Origin: Loktanella sp. M215
GTDB lineage: Bacteria > Pseudomonadota > Alphaproteobacteria > Rhodobacterales > Rhodobacteraceae
DNA: 64,000 nucleotides
Assembly: GCF_021735925.1 (NCBI RefSeq)
Contig: NZ_WMEA01000001.1
Location: 62,001 to 126,000 of the forward strand
Direction of reading: 5' to 3'
The position numbers and the translations under genes were made by a program. Below the pieces are notes generated by a model that worked only from the letters and a program-made list of their open reading frames with translations, made no database searches and was not told the DNA's origin. Of this stretch, positions 9,710-18,324 are shown piece by piece; the stretch's first letter is position 1; each line of letters opens with the position of its first letter.

Positions 9710-10489
9710 TTACTGGTCGACCGTGACCTGCACCGACTGGGTCTGCAGGCTGACCGGGCCGAAGCTGGAGAAGAAAGAGACCTCTGCCGCGTCGAGACCG
9801 ACGCCGATGCGGGCGATCTGGTTGGCGGCGGCCATGCCCGTCGCATCGACGAGGTGCCATGTGCCGTCGAGGTAAACCTCTGCCACCGCATGGAAATCCT
9901 GCGGGGTGACGTAGGGCGCGTAGACGCTGACGAAGCGCGCGGGGATGGCCGAGGCGCGGGCGAGTGCGATCATCACATGGGCGTAGTCGCGGCAGACGCC
10001 CTGACGCTGCACGAAGGTATCGAGGGCCGTGGTCTGGGCATTGCTGGACCCCGGAACGTATTGAAACCGCTCGAAGATCCAGTCGCGCATCTGGGCGATG
10101 CGCGCGCCGCCGCTGCTGTCACCGAATTCGGCGGCGACGAAATTCTGCAGCTCGTCCGATTGACAATAGCGCGAGGGCATCAGGTAGCGGATCGCATCGC
10201 TGGGCAGCTGGTGCGGCGGAACCGCAGGCAGCAGGGCGATGTCCAGCGCCGGGCGGTCGACCGCGACACGGGCGGTGTAATTGCATTCGAAGTCCTTCTC
10301 GACCCGCACCAGCGTCCGCTCACCCAGACCTTCCTCGGCCGAGACGGTGGCGCGGTGGAGCGTGTCGCTGATCACGATTTCCTCGTGGATCACGCGCTGG
10401 TCGGCAAAACTGGGCACGGTGATCTGCAGGATGATGTCCGTGGCGGATTGCACCGCGTAGTGCAGCTGCACGCCGATCTGAAGTATCAT
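9710..10489 (-). CDS. Transglutaminase-like cysteine protease family protein
   Basis: A 259-residue cytosolic protein (no signal peptide) with an N-terminal beta-rich region and a transglutaminase-like core holding the triad Cys166 (GVCRDYAHV), His200 (DFHAVAEVYL) and Asp215 (LVDATG). This is the bacterial transglutaminase-like arrangement often linked to circularly permuted ATP-grasp/alpha-E proteins, but no such partner is adjacent here. In vivo activity, whether protease, amidase or crosslinker, is unknown. It lies 145 bp upstream of ogt on the same strand. Confidence 0.83.
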   Translation of the reverse strand: MILQIGVQLHYAVQSATDIILQITVPSFADQRVIHEEIVISDTLHRATVSAEEGLGERTLVRVEKDFECNYTARVAVDRPALDIALLPAVPPHQLPSDAIRYLMPSRYCQSDELQNFVAAEFGDSSGGARIAQMRDWIFERFQYVPGSSNAQTTALDTFVQRQGVCRDYAHVMIALARASAIPARFVSVYAPYVTPQDFHAVAEVYLDGTWHLVDATGMAAANQIARIGVGLDAAEVSFFSSFGPVSLQTQSVQVTVDQ

Positions 10490-10663
10490 GGGGTCATCCT
10501 TTAACGGGGCCGGTCCATGCCGCCCTTTTGCGTCGCGTCATGCGGACGGTCGCAAACACCGCAGAGGGCCAAGAGTTCCCCCGCGCCATGGCGATACGGC
10601 GATGTCCCGCCGGTTGAAGGGAGGGTCTGCCGCGGCCGGGTGTTGAAAGGGCCAAGTGAACGC

Positions 10664-10696
10664 AGGGCGCGGCGCCCGGGGGCGGGGCCGCGCCCT
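10664..10696 (-). terminator. GC-rich stem-loop beside the dctM stop
   Basis: A perfect 10-bp stem, AGGGCGCGGC (10664-10673) and its complement (10687-10696), ends 4 bp from the dctM stop codon. The T-run lies on the plus-strand side, so for dctM it would be a hairpin without a U-tail: a 3' stabilising structure or a weak terminator. Confidence 0.45.
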
Positions 10697-10700
10697 TTTG

Positions 10701-12122
10701 CTACTTGATGATCGTTTCCGGTCCCATGACCGAGTTGGGCAGGTAGGTCGACAGGATCGGGATGTAGGTGATCATGATGAGGAACACGAAGAGCACGGCG
10801 AGGAACGGCAGGGCCGCGCGCACGACGGCCATCATCGGCATATTCGCCACACCCGATGTGACGAAGAGGTTCAGGCCGACGGGCGGTGTGATCATCCCGA
10901 TTTCCATGTTCACCACCATGATGATGCCAAGGTGGATCGGGTCGATGCCCAGCTGGATCGCGATCGGGAAGACCAGCGGTGCCACGATGACGATCAGGCC
11001 CGAGGGTTCCATGAACTGGCCACCGATCAGCAGGATCACGTTGACCACGATCAGGAAGGTGATCGGCGTGAGGCCCGCGCCCAGCATCGCGTTGGCGATG
11101 TGCTGCGGCACCTGCTGGTCGGTCAGCACCTGTTTGAGGATCAGCGCGTTGGCGATGATGAACATCAGGGTGACGGTCAGCTTGGCGGATTCGAACAGGG
11201 TCGCGCGGGTGTCGCGGTGGAAGAAGGCCGTGACGATCGCCACCGGCTTGCGCCACAGCGGCAGCGGGCGGCGGCCATCGGTGCCCGCCAGAGGTCCCAT
11301 GTCGCGGTAGATGAAGGAGGCCACGAAGAAGGCGTAGACGGCGGCGACGGCCGCGGCCTCGGTCGGGGTGAAGGCGCCGCCTTTCCAGTAGATGCCGAAG
11401 GGCTGCAGGCTGATCCAAGGGTGGCCGTAGATGCCGCCCATGATGATGACGATCAGGCCAAGCCCCCAGAGTGCGTCGCGGAAGCTGTCGCCGACCTCGG
11501 CCCAGCCGGCCCATTCGCCTGCGGGCATGTTCTTGACCTTGGCCATGACGTAGATCGTGATCATCAGCATGACACCGGCGAGCAGGCCGGGGATGACGCC
11601 CGCGAGGAACATGCGCCCGACGCTGACGTCGGTGGCAGAGGCGTAGACGACCATGACGATGGACGGCGGGATCAGGATACCGAGCGTGCCTGCGTTACAG
11701 ATGACGCCGGCGGCGAAATCCTTGGTATAGCCTGCCTTGGTCATCGCCGCGATCACGATGGAGCCGATGGCGACCACGGTGGCGGGGCTTGATCCGGAGA
11801 GGGCGGCAAAGATCATGCAGGCCAGAACGCCCGCGATGGCGAGGCCACCCTGCAGGTGGCCGACGCAGGCGATGGCGAAGCGGATGATGCGCTTGGCCAC
11901 GCCGCCCGTCGACATGAAGCTGGAGGCCAGGATGAAGAACGGGATCGCCAGCAGCGTGTAGTGCCCGGCCATCGCCTGATAGATCGCCTGCGCCACGGCG
12001 GCGAGCGAGGTTTCGGAGAACCAGAGCTGGAACAGGATCGAGGCGAGGCCCAGCGACACGGCGATGGGCATGCCGATCAGCAGAAAGCCGATGATCAGAA
12101 CGAAAAGAAGGAGGACTTCCAT
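10701..12122 (-). CDS. dctM: TRAP C4-dicarboxylate transporter, large permease DctM
   Basis: The ion-coupled translocating subunit of a tripartite periplasmic transporter. The 473-residue protein has about 12-13 hydrophobic segments, including the family segments GSSPATVVAIGSI and MEIGMITPPVGLNLFV. It is slightly longer than typical DctM (about 430) because of a hydrophilic loop (about residues 275-310, RDMGPLAGTDGRRPLPLWRK). It follows dctQ by 3 bp. With dctP and dctQ it makes a complete minus-strand P-Q-M operon. C4-dicarboxylate specificity is inferred from the Q subunit's size and the P subunit's sequence. Confidence 0.92.
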   Translation of the reverse strand: MEVLLLFVLIIGFLLIGMPIAVSLGLASILFQLWFSETSLAAVAQAIYQAMAGHYTLLAIPFFILASSFMSTGGVAKRIIRFAIACVGHLQGGLAIAGVLACMIFAALSGSSPATVVAIGSIVIAAMTKAGYTKDFAAGVICNAGTLGILIPPSIVMVVYASATDVSVGRMFLAGVIPGLLAGVMLMITIYVMAKVKNMPAGEWAGWAEVGDSFRDALWGLGLIVIIMGGIYGHPWISLQPFGIYWKGGAFTPTEAAAVAAVYAFFVASFIYRDMGPLAGTDGRRPLPLWRKPVAIVTAFFHRDTRATLFESAKLTVTLMFIIANALILKQVLTDQQVPQHIANAMLGAGLTPITFLIVVNVILLIGGQFMEPSGLIVIVAPLVFPIAIQLGIDPIHLGIIMVVNMEIGMITPPVGLNLFVTSGVANMPMMAVVRAALPFLAVLFVFLIMITYIPILSTYLPNSVMGPETIIK

Positions 12123-12125
12123 GGA

Positions 12126-12839
12126 TCAGTTATCCCTGTTCAGAAGGGCGGCCTCGGCCACGGCGTCTTCGGCTTCGTGTGAGACGATCAGGCTCGGCGA
12201 CCGGTCGGTCCAGATGCGCCAGACGGCCTGCACGATGCGGAACAGGATCAGCACGGCGGCGACAGGCAACATGGTGTAGGGCACCAGACGCGGCATCTTG
12301 GAATATTCGTCGGTCAGGATCTGGCCGCCCTGTTCGTAGGAGTTGAACGTGGTTTCGAGCCAGGTCTTGAACCATTCGAACGGGATCGGGATCTGGTCAG
12401 TCTCGAAATAGCTTTGGCTGCGGGCGGACATGTCGAAACCGGTGGGAAACCAGCGGCCCGAGGTCGGCGGCAGGTCGGCGAAGGGCGCCCAGTAATCGTA
12501 AGCGCCTTTGAGGAACAGCAGCGCGTAGGCGATGCAGAGCACGCCCGCGATCAGCGCCACGGTCTTGCGCGGACCGGGCGACAGGATGTTGGTGACGGCA
12601 TCGACGCCCAGATGTGAGGTGACCTTGAAGGCGTAGGCGATGCCGAATAGCACGAGCCAGGCGAAGAGGGTCAGCACGACTTCGAGGCTCCAGATGATGG
12701 AGTGGTTGAAGCCGTAGCGCAGGACCACGTTCACGAAGGTTAGAAGGGTCATCACGCCCAGCAGGGCCGAGATGATGGTTTCCTCGATGCCGTTGACAAG
12801 GGCCCCGACCGGTCCCCGCGCCTCGTAATGCTGGCTCAT
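12126..12839 (-). CDS. dctQ: TRAP C4-dicarboxylate transporter, small permease DctQ
   Basis: A 237-residue four-helix membrane subunit. The N-terminal pair of helices (about 30-95) and the C-terminal pair are separated by an unusually large periplasmic loop (about 120-190, rich in aromatic and acidic residues). Most TRAP small subunits are 160-180 residues; the longer form resembles the DctQ of classical Rhodobacter dctPQM systems. It ends 3 bp before dctM. The gap to dctP contains a stem-loop that may set relative expression. Confidence 0.87.
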   Translation of the reverse strand: MSQHYEARGPVGALVNGIEETIISALLGVMTLLTFVNVVLRYGFNHSIIWSLEVVLTLFAWLVLFGIAYAFKVTSHLGVDAVTNILSPGPRKTVALIAGVLCIAYALLFLKGAYDYWAPFADLPPTSGRWFPTGFDMSARSQSYFETDQIPIPFEWFKTWLETTFNSYEQGGQILTDEYSKMPRLVPYTMLPVAAVLILFRIVQAVWRIWTDRSPSLIVSHEAEDAVAEAALLNRDN

Positions 12840-12870
12840 CTGCCCTGCCCCGCTGATGGAATGGTGAAAC

Positions 12871-12892
12871 GGCCCGGACGGAAGTCCGGGCC
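12871..12892 (-). terminator. Intercistronic stem-loop between dctP and dctQ
   Basis: A perfect 9-bp stem, GGCCCGGAC (12871-12879) and GTCCGGGCC (12884-12892), with a 4-nt loop, lies in the 101-bp gap after dctP. On the minus strand a short GTTTC follows. Its position suggests partial termination or mRNA stabilisation, allowing more binding protein than permease to be made. That role is known for binding-protein operons in general and inferred here. Confidence 0.6.
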
Positions 12893-12940
12893 GTGAAGGG
12901 TGCCGCAGGTCCGGCGACGGACGCCCGACCTGCGCGCGGA

Positions 12941-13951
12941 TTACATGCTTTCGTTGATCTTCTGGGCGGCGTCGATGTTCTCTTGACCGACTTCGTCAGC
13001 GAACTGCGTCCAGACGGGCATCATCACGTCGACCCAGTCCTGACGCTGTTCGGGTGTCAGTTCCACGATCTTGCTGCCCGCATCGAGGATCGCCTGACGC
13101 GCCTCGAGGTCGACTTGCGTCACGGCGGCGTTCCGTTCCGTCGTCACTTCGTCGAGGATGGTCAGGAACTGGTCCTTCACCGCAGGGTCAAGGCTGTCGA
13201 GGAAGTCGGTGGAGGTCACGACCATGTAGTCGATGATGCCGTGGTTGGTCTCGGTGATGCCGTCCTGCACCTCGAAGAACTTCTGGCCGTAGATGTTGGA
13301 CCAGGTGTTTTCCTGACCGTCGACGACACCGGTCTGCAGCGCGCCGTAGACCTCTGAGAAGGCCATCGGCTGTGGGGATGCGCCCAGCGCCTGGAACTGT
13401 GCGACCAGCACGTCGGAGGGCTGCACGCGGAACTTGAGGCCGTTGGCGTCGGTGGGTTCGATCAGCGGCTTGTTGGCCGAGATCTGCTTCATGCCGTTGT
13501 GCCAGTAGCCCAGACCCTGCAGGCCGCGACGCTGCATCATGTCGAGCATTCCCTGACCGGTGTCGGAGGCCTGGAAGGCGTCGACGGCATCGATGTTCTT
13601 GAACATGAAGGGCAGGTCGAACAGGCGGTAGGCCTTGGTGATCGATTCGAACAGCGACAGGGACGGTGCGGCCAGTTGCACGTCACCGCGCAGCAGCGCC
13701 TCAATGACCTGCTCGTCGGTGTAGAGCGTGGAGTTCGGGAAGACCTCCATGCACATGGTGCCGTTCATCTCTTCGTTGATGCGGTCCATCAGCAGCTGGG
13801 CGGCGATGCCCTTGGGGTGCTTGTCGGTGTTGGTGACGTGGCTGAACTTGACGACGGTCTCGCCGGCGTCGCAACCCGCACCCTGTGCCAGTGTCGCGGT
13901 CGCCGCAATGGACATCGCGGCCGCAAAGGCTGCGGTTTTCAGGAAAGTCAT
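12941..13951 (-). CDS. dctP: TRAP C4-dicarboxylate-binding protein DctP
   Basis: Periplasmic solute receptor of 336 residues with a Sec signal peptide (about 1-22, ending ATATLA). Mature-protein features are KFSHVTNTDKHPKG near the N-terminus, LPFMFKN, and the conserved arginine in LKFRVQPSDVL that binds the substrate carboxylate in TRAP receptors. QTGVVDGQENTWSNIY is also family-typical. The start at 13951 was chosen because GGAGGAG lies 7-8 nt upstream; longer frames lack a signal peptide at the N-terminus. It is the first gene of dctPQM. Confidence 0.93.
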   Translation of the reverse strand: MTFLKTAAFAAAMSIAATATLAQGAGCDAGETVVKFSHVTNTDKHPKGIAAQLLMDRINEEMNGTMCMEVFPNSTLYTDEQVIEALLRGDVQLAAPSLSLFESITKAYRLFDLPFMFKNIDAVDAFQASDTGQGMLDMMQRRGLQGLGYWHNGMKQISANKPLIEPTDANGLKFRVQPSDVLVAQFQALGASPQPMAFSEVYGALQTGVVDGQENTWSNIYGQKFFEVQDGITETNHGIIDYMVVTSTDFLDSLDPAVKDQFLTILDEVTTERNAAVTQVDLEARQAILDAGSKIVELTPEQRQDWVDVMMPVWTQFADEVGQENIDAAQKINESM

Positions 13952-14104
13952 GCTGTCTCCTCCCAGAGATCGATTATGGGGTTTCGGTCGGATGCCGAAA
14001 TGGTTGAACCGTCCTACACCATTGGGCAGGTCAGGCAAGGCGCTTTTGATGCGCAGGATCACATTGTCGCGCAATTCCGTTGCGCCAGAGAAGGCTCTGC
14101 ACGC

Positions 14105-14956
14105 TTAGGTGGATGAGGCGGCCGCATCATCGCGCGGCGGCATGCCGGTGATGGCGCGCAGGCGGGCGGCGGCGGTGTCCAGACTGGTGATTTCCGCATC
14201 GGCGCCGCACATTTCGGCCACATCGGGCGCATCGAGGATCTTGCCCGCCAGCACGAAGGGCGCGACGGGGGCGACGATGCGCAGGCCGATCACCAGACGC
14301 GTCAGGGTTTCCAGATCGCGGATCGCGTTGGCCACGATCACGACGGCTGCAAAGCGGGTCGTGTCCGCGCGCGCCACGATGCTGTCGTGATCCTCGCCCA
14401 CGGCAAGGTCGACCTCCCACCCGTCGCGGCGAAAGAGGTCGGCAGCCATTTCACTGGCCAGCGTATGGGAATCGCCGGGCAGGACGGCCAGCAGGATGCG
14501 ACGGGTGTCTTCGCCCTGCGGGCCGTCGCGGTCCAGAACATAGCGCAACCCCCGGATGATCCGGAACAGACGGCCCGAGGCCATCGTGACCTCGGCAAAG
14601 GAAATCTCGTCCTCTTCCCATTGCGCGCCCAGATGACGGGCGGCGGCGGCGATGTAGGACAGATAGATCGTATGGGCGGAACTGCCGGCGCGACGCAGGT
14701 TGCGGATGAACCGTTCGGCGGATTCGTCGTTGGTCGCGGTCAGGGTGCTGCAGAAGCGGACGATGTCACCCTGGCTGGGGCCGTCGGTGCCTTCGCCGTA
14801 GCGCGGCAGGCGGAAGGCGAGGCGGCGGACGACTTCCCTTGCGACATTGCTGACGGCGGTTTCGGGCAGATGGGTCTGGAGTTTTTCGAATTGCAGATGG
14901 GCCTGCGCCCAGGCCACCTGATCAAGGTCGTCATTTTCGCGCTGCTGGCGTGCCAT
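14105..14956 (-). CDS. Cobalamin-binding-domain regulator, PpaA/AerR-like
   Basis: A 283-residue cytosolic protein. Residues about 20-140 are a helical region ending in LGAQWEEDEISFAEVT, which matches the helical cap (B12-binding-2 type) of corrinoid proteins. Residues about 150-270 read as a B12-binding Rossmann fold. The corrinoid motif DxHxxG appears as D162-S-H164-T-L-A, so the axial His is kept and the glycine is replaced by Ala. There is no DNA-binding or enzymatic domain, as in PpaA/AerR-type accessory regulators of Rhodobacterales. It is divergent from a cytochrome P450 gene across 175 bp. The start at 14956 is tentative, since the Shine-Dalgarno is only a G-run. Ligand and partner are unknown. 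Confidence 0.68.
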   Translation of the reverse strand: MARQQRENDDLDQVAWAQAHLQFEKLQTHLPETAVSNVAREVVRRLAFRLPRYGEGTDGPSQGDIVRFCSTLTATNDESAERFIRNLRRAGSSAHTIYLSYIAAAARHLGAQWEEDEISFAEVTMASGRLFRIIRGLRYVLDRDGPQGEDTRRILLAVLPGDSHTLASEMAADLFRRDGWEVDLAVGEDHDSIVARADTTRFAAVVIVANAIRDLETLTRLVIGLRIVAPVAPFVLAGKILDAPDVAEMCGADAEITSLDTAAARLRAITGMPPRDDAAASST

Positions 14957-15131
14957 ATGACAGCCCCCGTTCTGGTGTTCCCCCCCGACCGGATCCCGTT
15001 GAAAGAGCGTGGCGGCGACTCTTCGGTATCCGATCGTATGCATAGGCTAGCACTACAATCGGAAGGGAGGCTGCGTCAGAACGTCGCAACCCATCTTGCG
15101 GCGGAACATCGCAGGCCCCAAGGTGGCGCCC

Positions 15132-16301
15132 ATGCAGACCTTTGTCCAGTCGCCGACCGACCCCGCCTTTGTGCAGAATCCCTATGCAACTTATGCGCGC
15201 ATGCGGGCGATGGGACCGCTGGTCCGGTGGACCGATTACGACATGGCCTGCGCCACCGATCACGCCACGGTCAGCGCCGTGCTGCGCGACCGGCGCATGG
15301 GGCGTCAGGTGCCGGGCGAGCTTGCCCCAGCGGCCGATCCGGCGCGCGCCGGGTTCGATGCGGTCGAGGCGCATTCGATGCTGGAACGGGACGGCGCCGA
15401 TCACGCGCGGCTGCGGGGTGCGGTGCTGCGGTCGTTCACCAGCCGCAGCATCGCCGGTCTGGCGCCGGGGATCCGGGCGCTGTGCCATGATCTGATCGAC
15501 CGGTTTCCCGCGGGCGACGTCGACCTGCTGGCGGTCTATGCGCGGCCCGTGCCGGTCATCACCATCGCGCGGCTGCTGGGCGTGCCCGAGGCGGCGGCGG
15601 CGGACCTGCTGCGCTGGTCCAATGCCATGGTGACGATGTATCAGGCGCGCTTGACGGCCGACATCATGGCCGGGGCCGAGGCGGCGACGGCGGATTTCAC
15701 CGCCTTCCTGCGCGACCATCTGGCGACAAAGCGCCGCAAGCCGCGGGACGACCTGATGTCGACCCTGATCGCGGCCGAGATGTCGGAGGCGGAGTTGATC
15801 AGCACCTGTATCCTGCTGCTGAACGCGGGCCACGAGGCCACGGTGCATACGCTGGGCAACGGCGTCGCCACGATGCTGGCGACGGGCCTGCAGCGGTCTG
15901 ATGCGGCGGCGGTCGAGGAGGTCATGCGGTTCGATCCGCCGCTGCACATGTTCACGCGCTGGGTGCATCAGGATTGCACGGTCGCGGGCGCGGAGTTCCG
16001 GCGCGGCGACCGGATCGCCTGCCTGCTGGGGTCTGCGAACCGGGATGCGGCGGTCTGGGACCGCCCGGAGGTTTTTGATCCCGACCGCGCGGGGCCGGCT
16101 CATGTGGCCTTTGGCGGCGGCGTGCATTTCTGCGTCGGCGCGCCGCTGGCGCGGATGGAATTGCAGATCGCGCTGGAGGTGCTGTGGGAGAGGTGCCCGG
16201 CGTTGGCACTGGCGGAGCGCCCGGTTTATGCGGACGTCTATCATTTCCATGGGCTGGAGCGGTTGATGGTGCGGGACGCCTCCCGCGGGGGAGTATTTTG
16301 A
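15132..16301 (+). CDS. Cytochrome P450
   Basis: A soluble bacterial class I P450 of 389 residues. Visible are the I-helix oxygen-activation motif AGHEAT (232-237), the K-helix ExxR (Glu263-Arg266), and the heme-binding loop FGGGVHFCVGAPLAR with thiolate ligand Cys334. Substrate and CYP family cannot be assigned by eye, and no ferredoxin or reductase gene is adjacent. It is divergent from the B12-type regulator, which may control it. The last residues (SRGGVF) and the stop codon lie inside a dispersed intergenic repeat that starts at 16279, so the native C-terminus was probably altered. Confidence 0.93.
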   Translation: MQTFVQSPTDPAFVQNPYATYARMRAMGPLVRWTDYDMACATDHATVSAVLRDRRMGRQVPGELAPAADPARAGFDAVEAHSMLERDGADHARLRGAVLRSFTSRSIAGLAPGIRALCHDLIDRFPAGDVDLLAVYARPVPVITIARLLGVPEAAAADLLRWSNAMVTMYQARLTADIMAGAEAATADFTAFLRDHLATKRRKPRDDLMSTLIAAEMSEAELISTCILLLNAGHEATVHTLGNGVATMLATGLQRSDAAAVEEVMRFDPPLHMFTRWVHQDCTVAGAEFRRGDRIACLLGSANRDAAVWDRPEVFDPDRAGPAHVAFGGGVHFCVGAPLARMELQIALEVLWERCPALALAERPVYADVYHFHGLERLMVRDASRGGVF

Positions 16302-16312
16302 AAAAAGCGAGG
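16279..16312 (+). repeat. Dispersed intergenic repeat, copy B
   Basis: Plus-strand copy containing GGGGGAGTATTTTG and AAAAAAGCGAGG. It overlaps the last 23 bp of the P450 gene and supplies its TGA. It is homologous to copies at 7481-7513 (opposite orientation) and 31083-31115. Confidence 0.75.
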
Positions 16313-16328
16313 ATGAGCGGGGGTGGGG

Positions 16329-16790
16329 TCAGAGCGGCAGTGCGATGGTGGACTTGATCTCCTCCATCGAGAGGAGTGCGGTGACGTTGTGGACCTTCAC
16401 CTCTGAAATCAGGGCCTGGTAGAAGGTGTCGTAGGCGCGGGCGTTGGCGACGCGGACCTTGAGGATGTAGTCGATGTCGCCGGCGAGGCGGTGCGCCTCC
16501 TGCACCTCTGGCCGGGATTTCAGGGCTTTAAGGAAGCGCTGTTGCCAGTCGCTGTCGTGTTCGCTGGTGCGGATCAGCACGAAGAAGCAGGCGTCGAACC
16601 CCAGCGCCTCGGCGTCGAGGACCACGGTGGTCTGGCCGATGACGCCCGCTGTGCGCAGCTTGCGGATGCGATTCCAGACAGGCGTCTTGGAAGAGCCGAC
16701 TTCGGCGGCGATGTCGTCGAGGGACTGGCTGGCATCGCGCTGCAGGGCTGCGAGAATCTTCCGGTCTGTGTCGTCGATGCGGACTGTCAT
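16329..16790 (-). CDS. Lrp/AsnC family transcriptional regulator
   Basis: A 153-residue regulator with an N-terminal helix-turn-helix (about 1-60: DDTDRKILAALQRDASQSLD, then VGSSKTPVWNRIRKL) and a C-terminal RAM/ligand-binding domain (about 65-145, with RLAGDIDYILKVRV). The start at 16790 gives the standard family length; an N-terminal extension to 16868 is open but basic and unlike the family. It is divergent from the sulfite-reduction operon. Palindromes in the shared promoter region make it the likely regulator of that operon and of itself. The effector, perhaps a sulfur amino acid, is inference only. Confidence 0.9.
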   Translation of the reverse strand: MTVRIDDTDRKILAALQRDASQSLDDIAAEVGSSKTPVWNRIRKLRTAGVIGQTTVVLDAEALGFDACFFVLIRTSEHDSDWQQRFLKALKSRPEVQEAHRLAGDIDYILKVRVANARAYDTFYQALISEVKVHNVTALLSMEEIKSTIALPL

Positions 16791-16840
16791 TTCGGTTTTC
16801 CCCGAGGCGCTGGAATGTTGGTGCGTTTGCCGGACCGGCG

Positions 16841-16901
16841 AGGAACGCTTGTTCTTATCTAGCGGCACCCGTAGTCAAAAACCAGAACAATGTTCTATAT
16901 T
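16841..16901. promoter_or_regulatory. Paired palindromic operator candidates upstream of cysG
   Basis: The 136-bp divergent region holds a perfect dyad, AGAACA-A-TGTTCT (16884-16896), and a related imperfect dyad, AGGAAC-GCT-TGTTCT (16841-16855), centred about 42 bp apart (four helical turns). The first overlaps a -10-like TATATT (16896-16901) reading toward cysG. Lrp/AsnC proteins typically bind phased repeats of this type, so these are candidate sites for the divergent regulator. No good -35 was found. Confidence 0.5.
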
Positions 16902-16926
16902 GAAGGGCAGTAAGGGAGCCTTCGGT

Positions 16927-18324
16927 ATGGATCATTTTCCAGTCTTCATGGCGGTCGCGGGGCGGCGGATCGTGGTGTCCGGCGGCGGTGAGGCCGCATT
17001 GGCCAAGCTGCGGCTGATCCTGAAGACGACGGCGCATGTGACCGTGGTGGCGGCGGAGGCAGCACCCGAGATCCATCGCTGGGCCGCCGCGGGGCGTCTG
17101 ACGCTGATCGCGCGCGCGATGGAGCCGGGCGATGCGATTTGTGCCGTGCTGTTCTATGCTGCGAACGAGGACGATGTCGAGGACGCGCGGGTGGCCGCAC
17201 TGGCGCACCGCGACGGGGCGCGGGTCAATATCGTGGACAATCTGGCCGACAGCCAGTTCATCACCCCCGCCATCGTCGACCGCGACCCAGTCGTCATCGC
17301 GATCGGCACCGAAGGGGCCGCACCGGTGCTGGCGCGGCGGATCAAGCGCGATCTGGAAGAGCGGCTGCCCGCAGGGCTGGGTCTGCTGGCGCGGATCGGC
17401 AAGACCTTTCGCGCGGCGGCGGACGTGTTGCCCATGGGCGTGAAGCGGCGCAATTTCTGGGCGGCGTTCTATGACCAGGTCGGGCCGCAGGCGGTCGAGG
17501 CCGGTGGAGAAGCGGCTGTCGTCCCCGCGCTGGAGCGGTTGCTGGACGAGACTCTGCACGCGACCGAGAAGGCCGGGCACGTCGATCTGGTCGGGGCCGG
17601 TCCGGGCGATCCGGACTTGCTGACGCTGAAGGCGCGCAGTGCCTTGGATGTGGCGGATGTGGTGATTTACGACCGGCTGGTGAGCCGCGAGATATTGGAA
17701 CTGGCGCGGCGCGAGGCGGTGATGATCGACGCAGGAAAAGAAGGCTTTGGCACGTCGATGGCGCAGGCCGACATTGACGCGTTGATCGTGGAACATGCAC
17801 TGAAGGGTGCACATGTCGTGCGGCTGAAATCCGGCGATCCGACGGTCTTTGGCCGGCTGGACGAGGAGATCGACGCGCTGGAAGCGGCCGGGATTTCGTG
17901 GCGGATCGTGCCGGGGATCACGGCGGCGAGTGCAGCTGTGGCGAGCATCGGGCAGAGCCTGACGCAGCGCGGGCGCAACGCCTCGGTCCGGTTCATGACC
18001 GGGCACGACACCAAGGGGTTTGCCGACCATGACTGGCGGGTGCTGGCGCGGCCGGGCGAGGTTGCAGCGATCTACATGGGCAAGCGGGCGGCGCGGTTCA
18101 TCCAAGGGCGGCTGCTGATGCACGGCGCCGATCCCGCGACCCCGGTGACGGTGATCGAGAACGCGTCGCGGTTGAGCCAGCGCGTGCTGGCGACGACGCT
18201 GGCGGAGCTTGAGCCGACACTGACCGAAGCGGGCCTGACCGGCCCTGCCCTGACCTTTCTGGGACTGGCCCCGCGCGATGCGGTGGCCGCCTCGCAGACC
18301 ATGAAAATCGAGGAGTTTGCCTGA
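16927..18324 (+). CDS. cysG: Siroheme synthase CysG
   Basis: Trifunctional enzyme making siroheme from uroporphyrinogen III. The 465-residue protein has an N-terminal precorrin-2 dehydrogenase/ferrochelatase half (about 1-205, Rossmann VVSGGGEAALAKLRLI; NIVDNLADSQFITPAIVDRDP) and a C-terminal SAM-dependent methyltransferase half (about 215-460, VGAGPGDPDLLTLKA; RLKSGDPTVFGR; VPGITAAS). This is the full E. coli-type fusion. The start at 16927 follows a GGGAGCC element and gives the normal N-terminus. It is first in a six-gene operon and overlaps the next gene by 1 bp (TGATG), supplying cofactor for the sulfite reductase two genes downstream. Confidence 0.94.
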   Translation: MDHFPVFMAVAGRRIVVSGGGEAALAKLRLILKTTAHVTVVAAEAAPEIHRWAAAGRLTLIARAMEPGDAICAVLFYAANEDDVEDARVAALAHRDGARVNIVDNLADSQFITPAIVDRDPVVIAIGTEGAAPVLARRIKRDLEERLPAGLGLLARIGKTFRAAADVLPMGVKRRNFWAAFYDQVGPQAVEAGGEAAVVPALERLLDETLHATEKAGHVDLVGAGPGDPDLLTLKARSALDVADVVIYDRLVSREILELARREAVMIDAGKEGFGTSMAQADIDALIVEHALKGAHVVRLKSGDPTVFGRLDEEIDALEAAGISWRIVPGITAASAAVASIGQSLTQRGRNASVRFMTGHDTKGFADHDWRVLARPGEVAAIYMGKRAARFIQGRLLMHGADPATPVTVIENASRLSQRVLATTLAELEPTLTEAGLTGPALTFLGLAPRDAVAASQTMKIEEFA

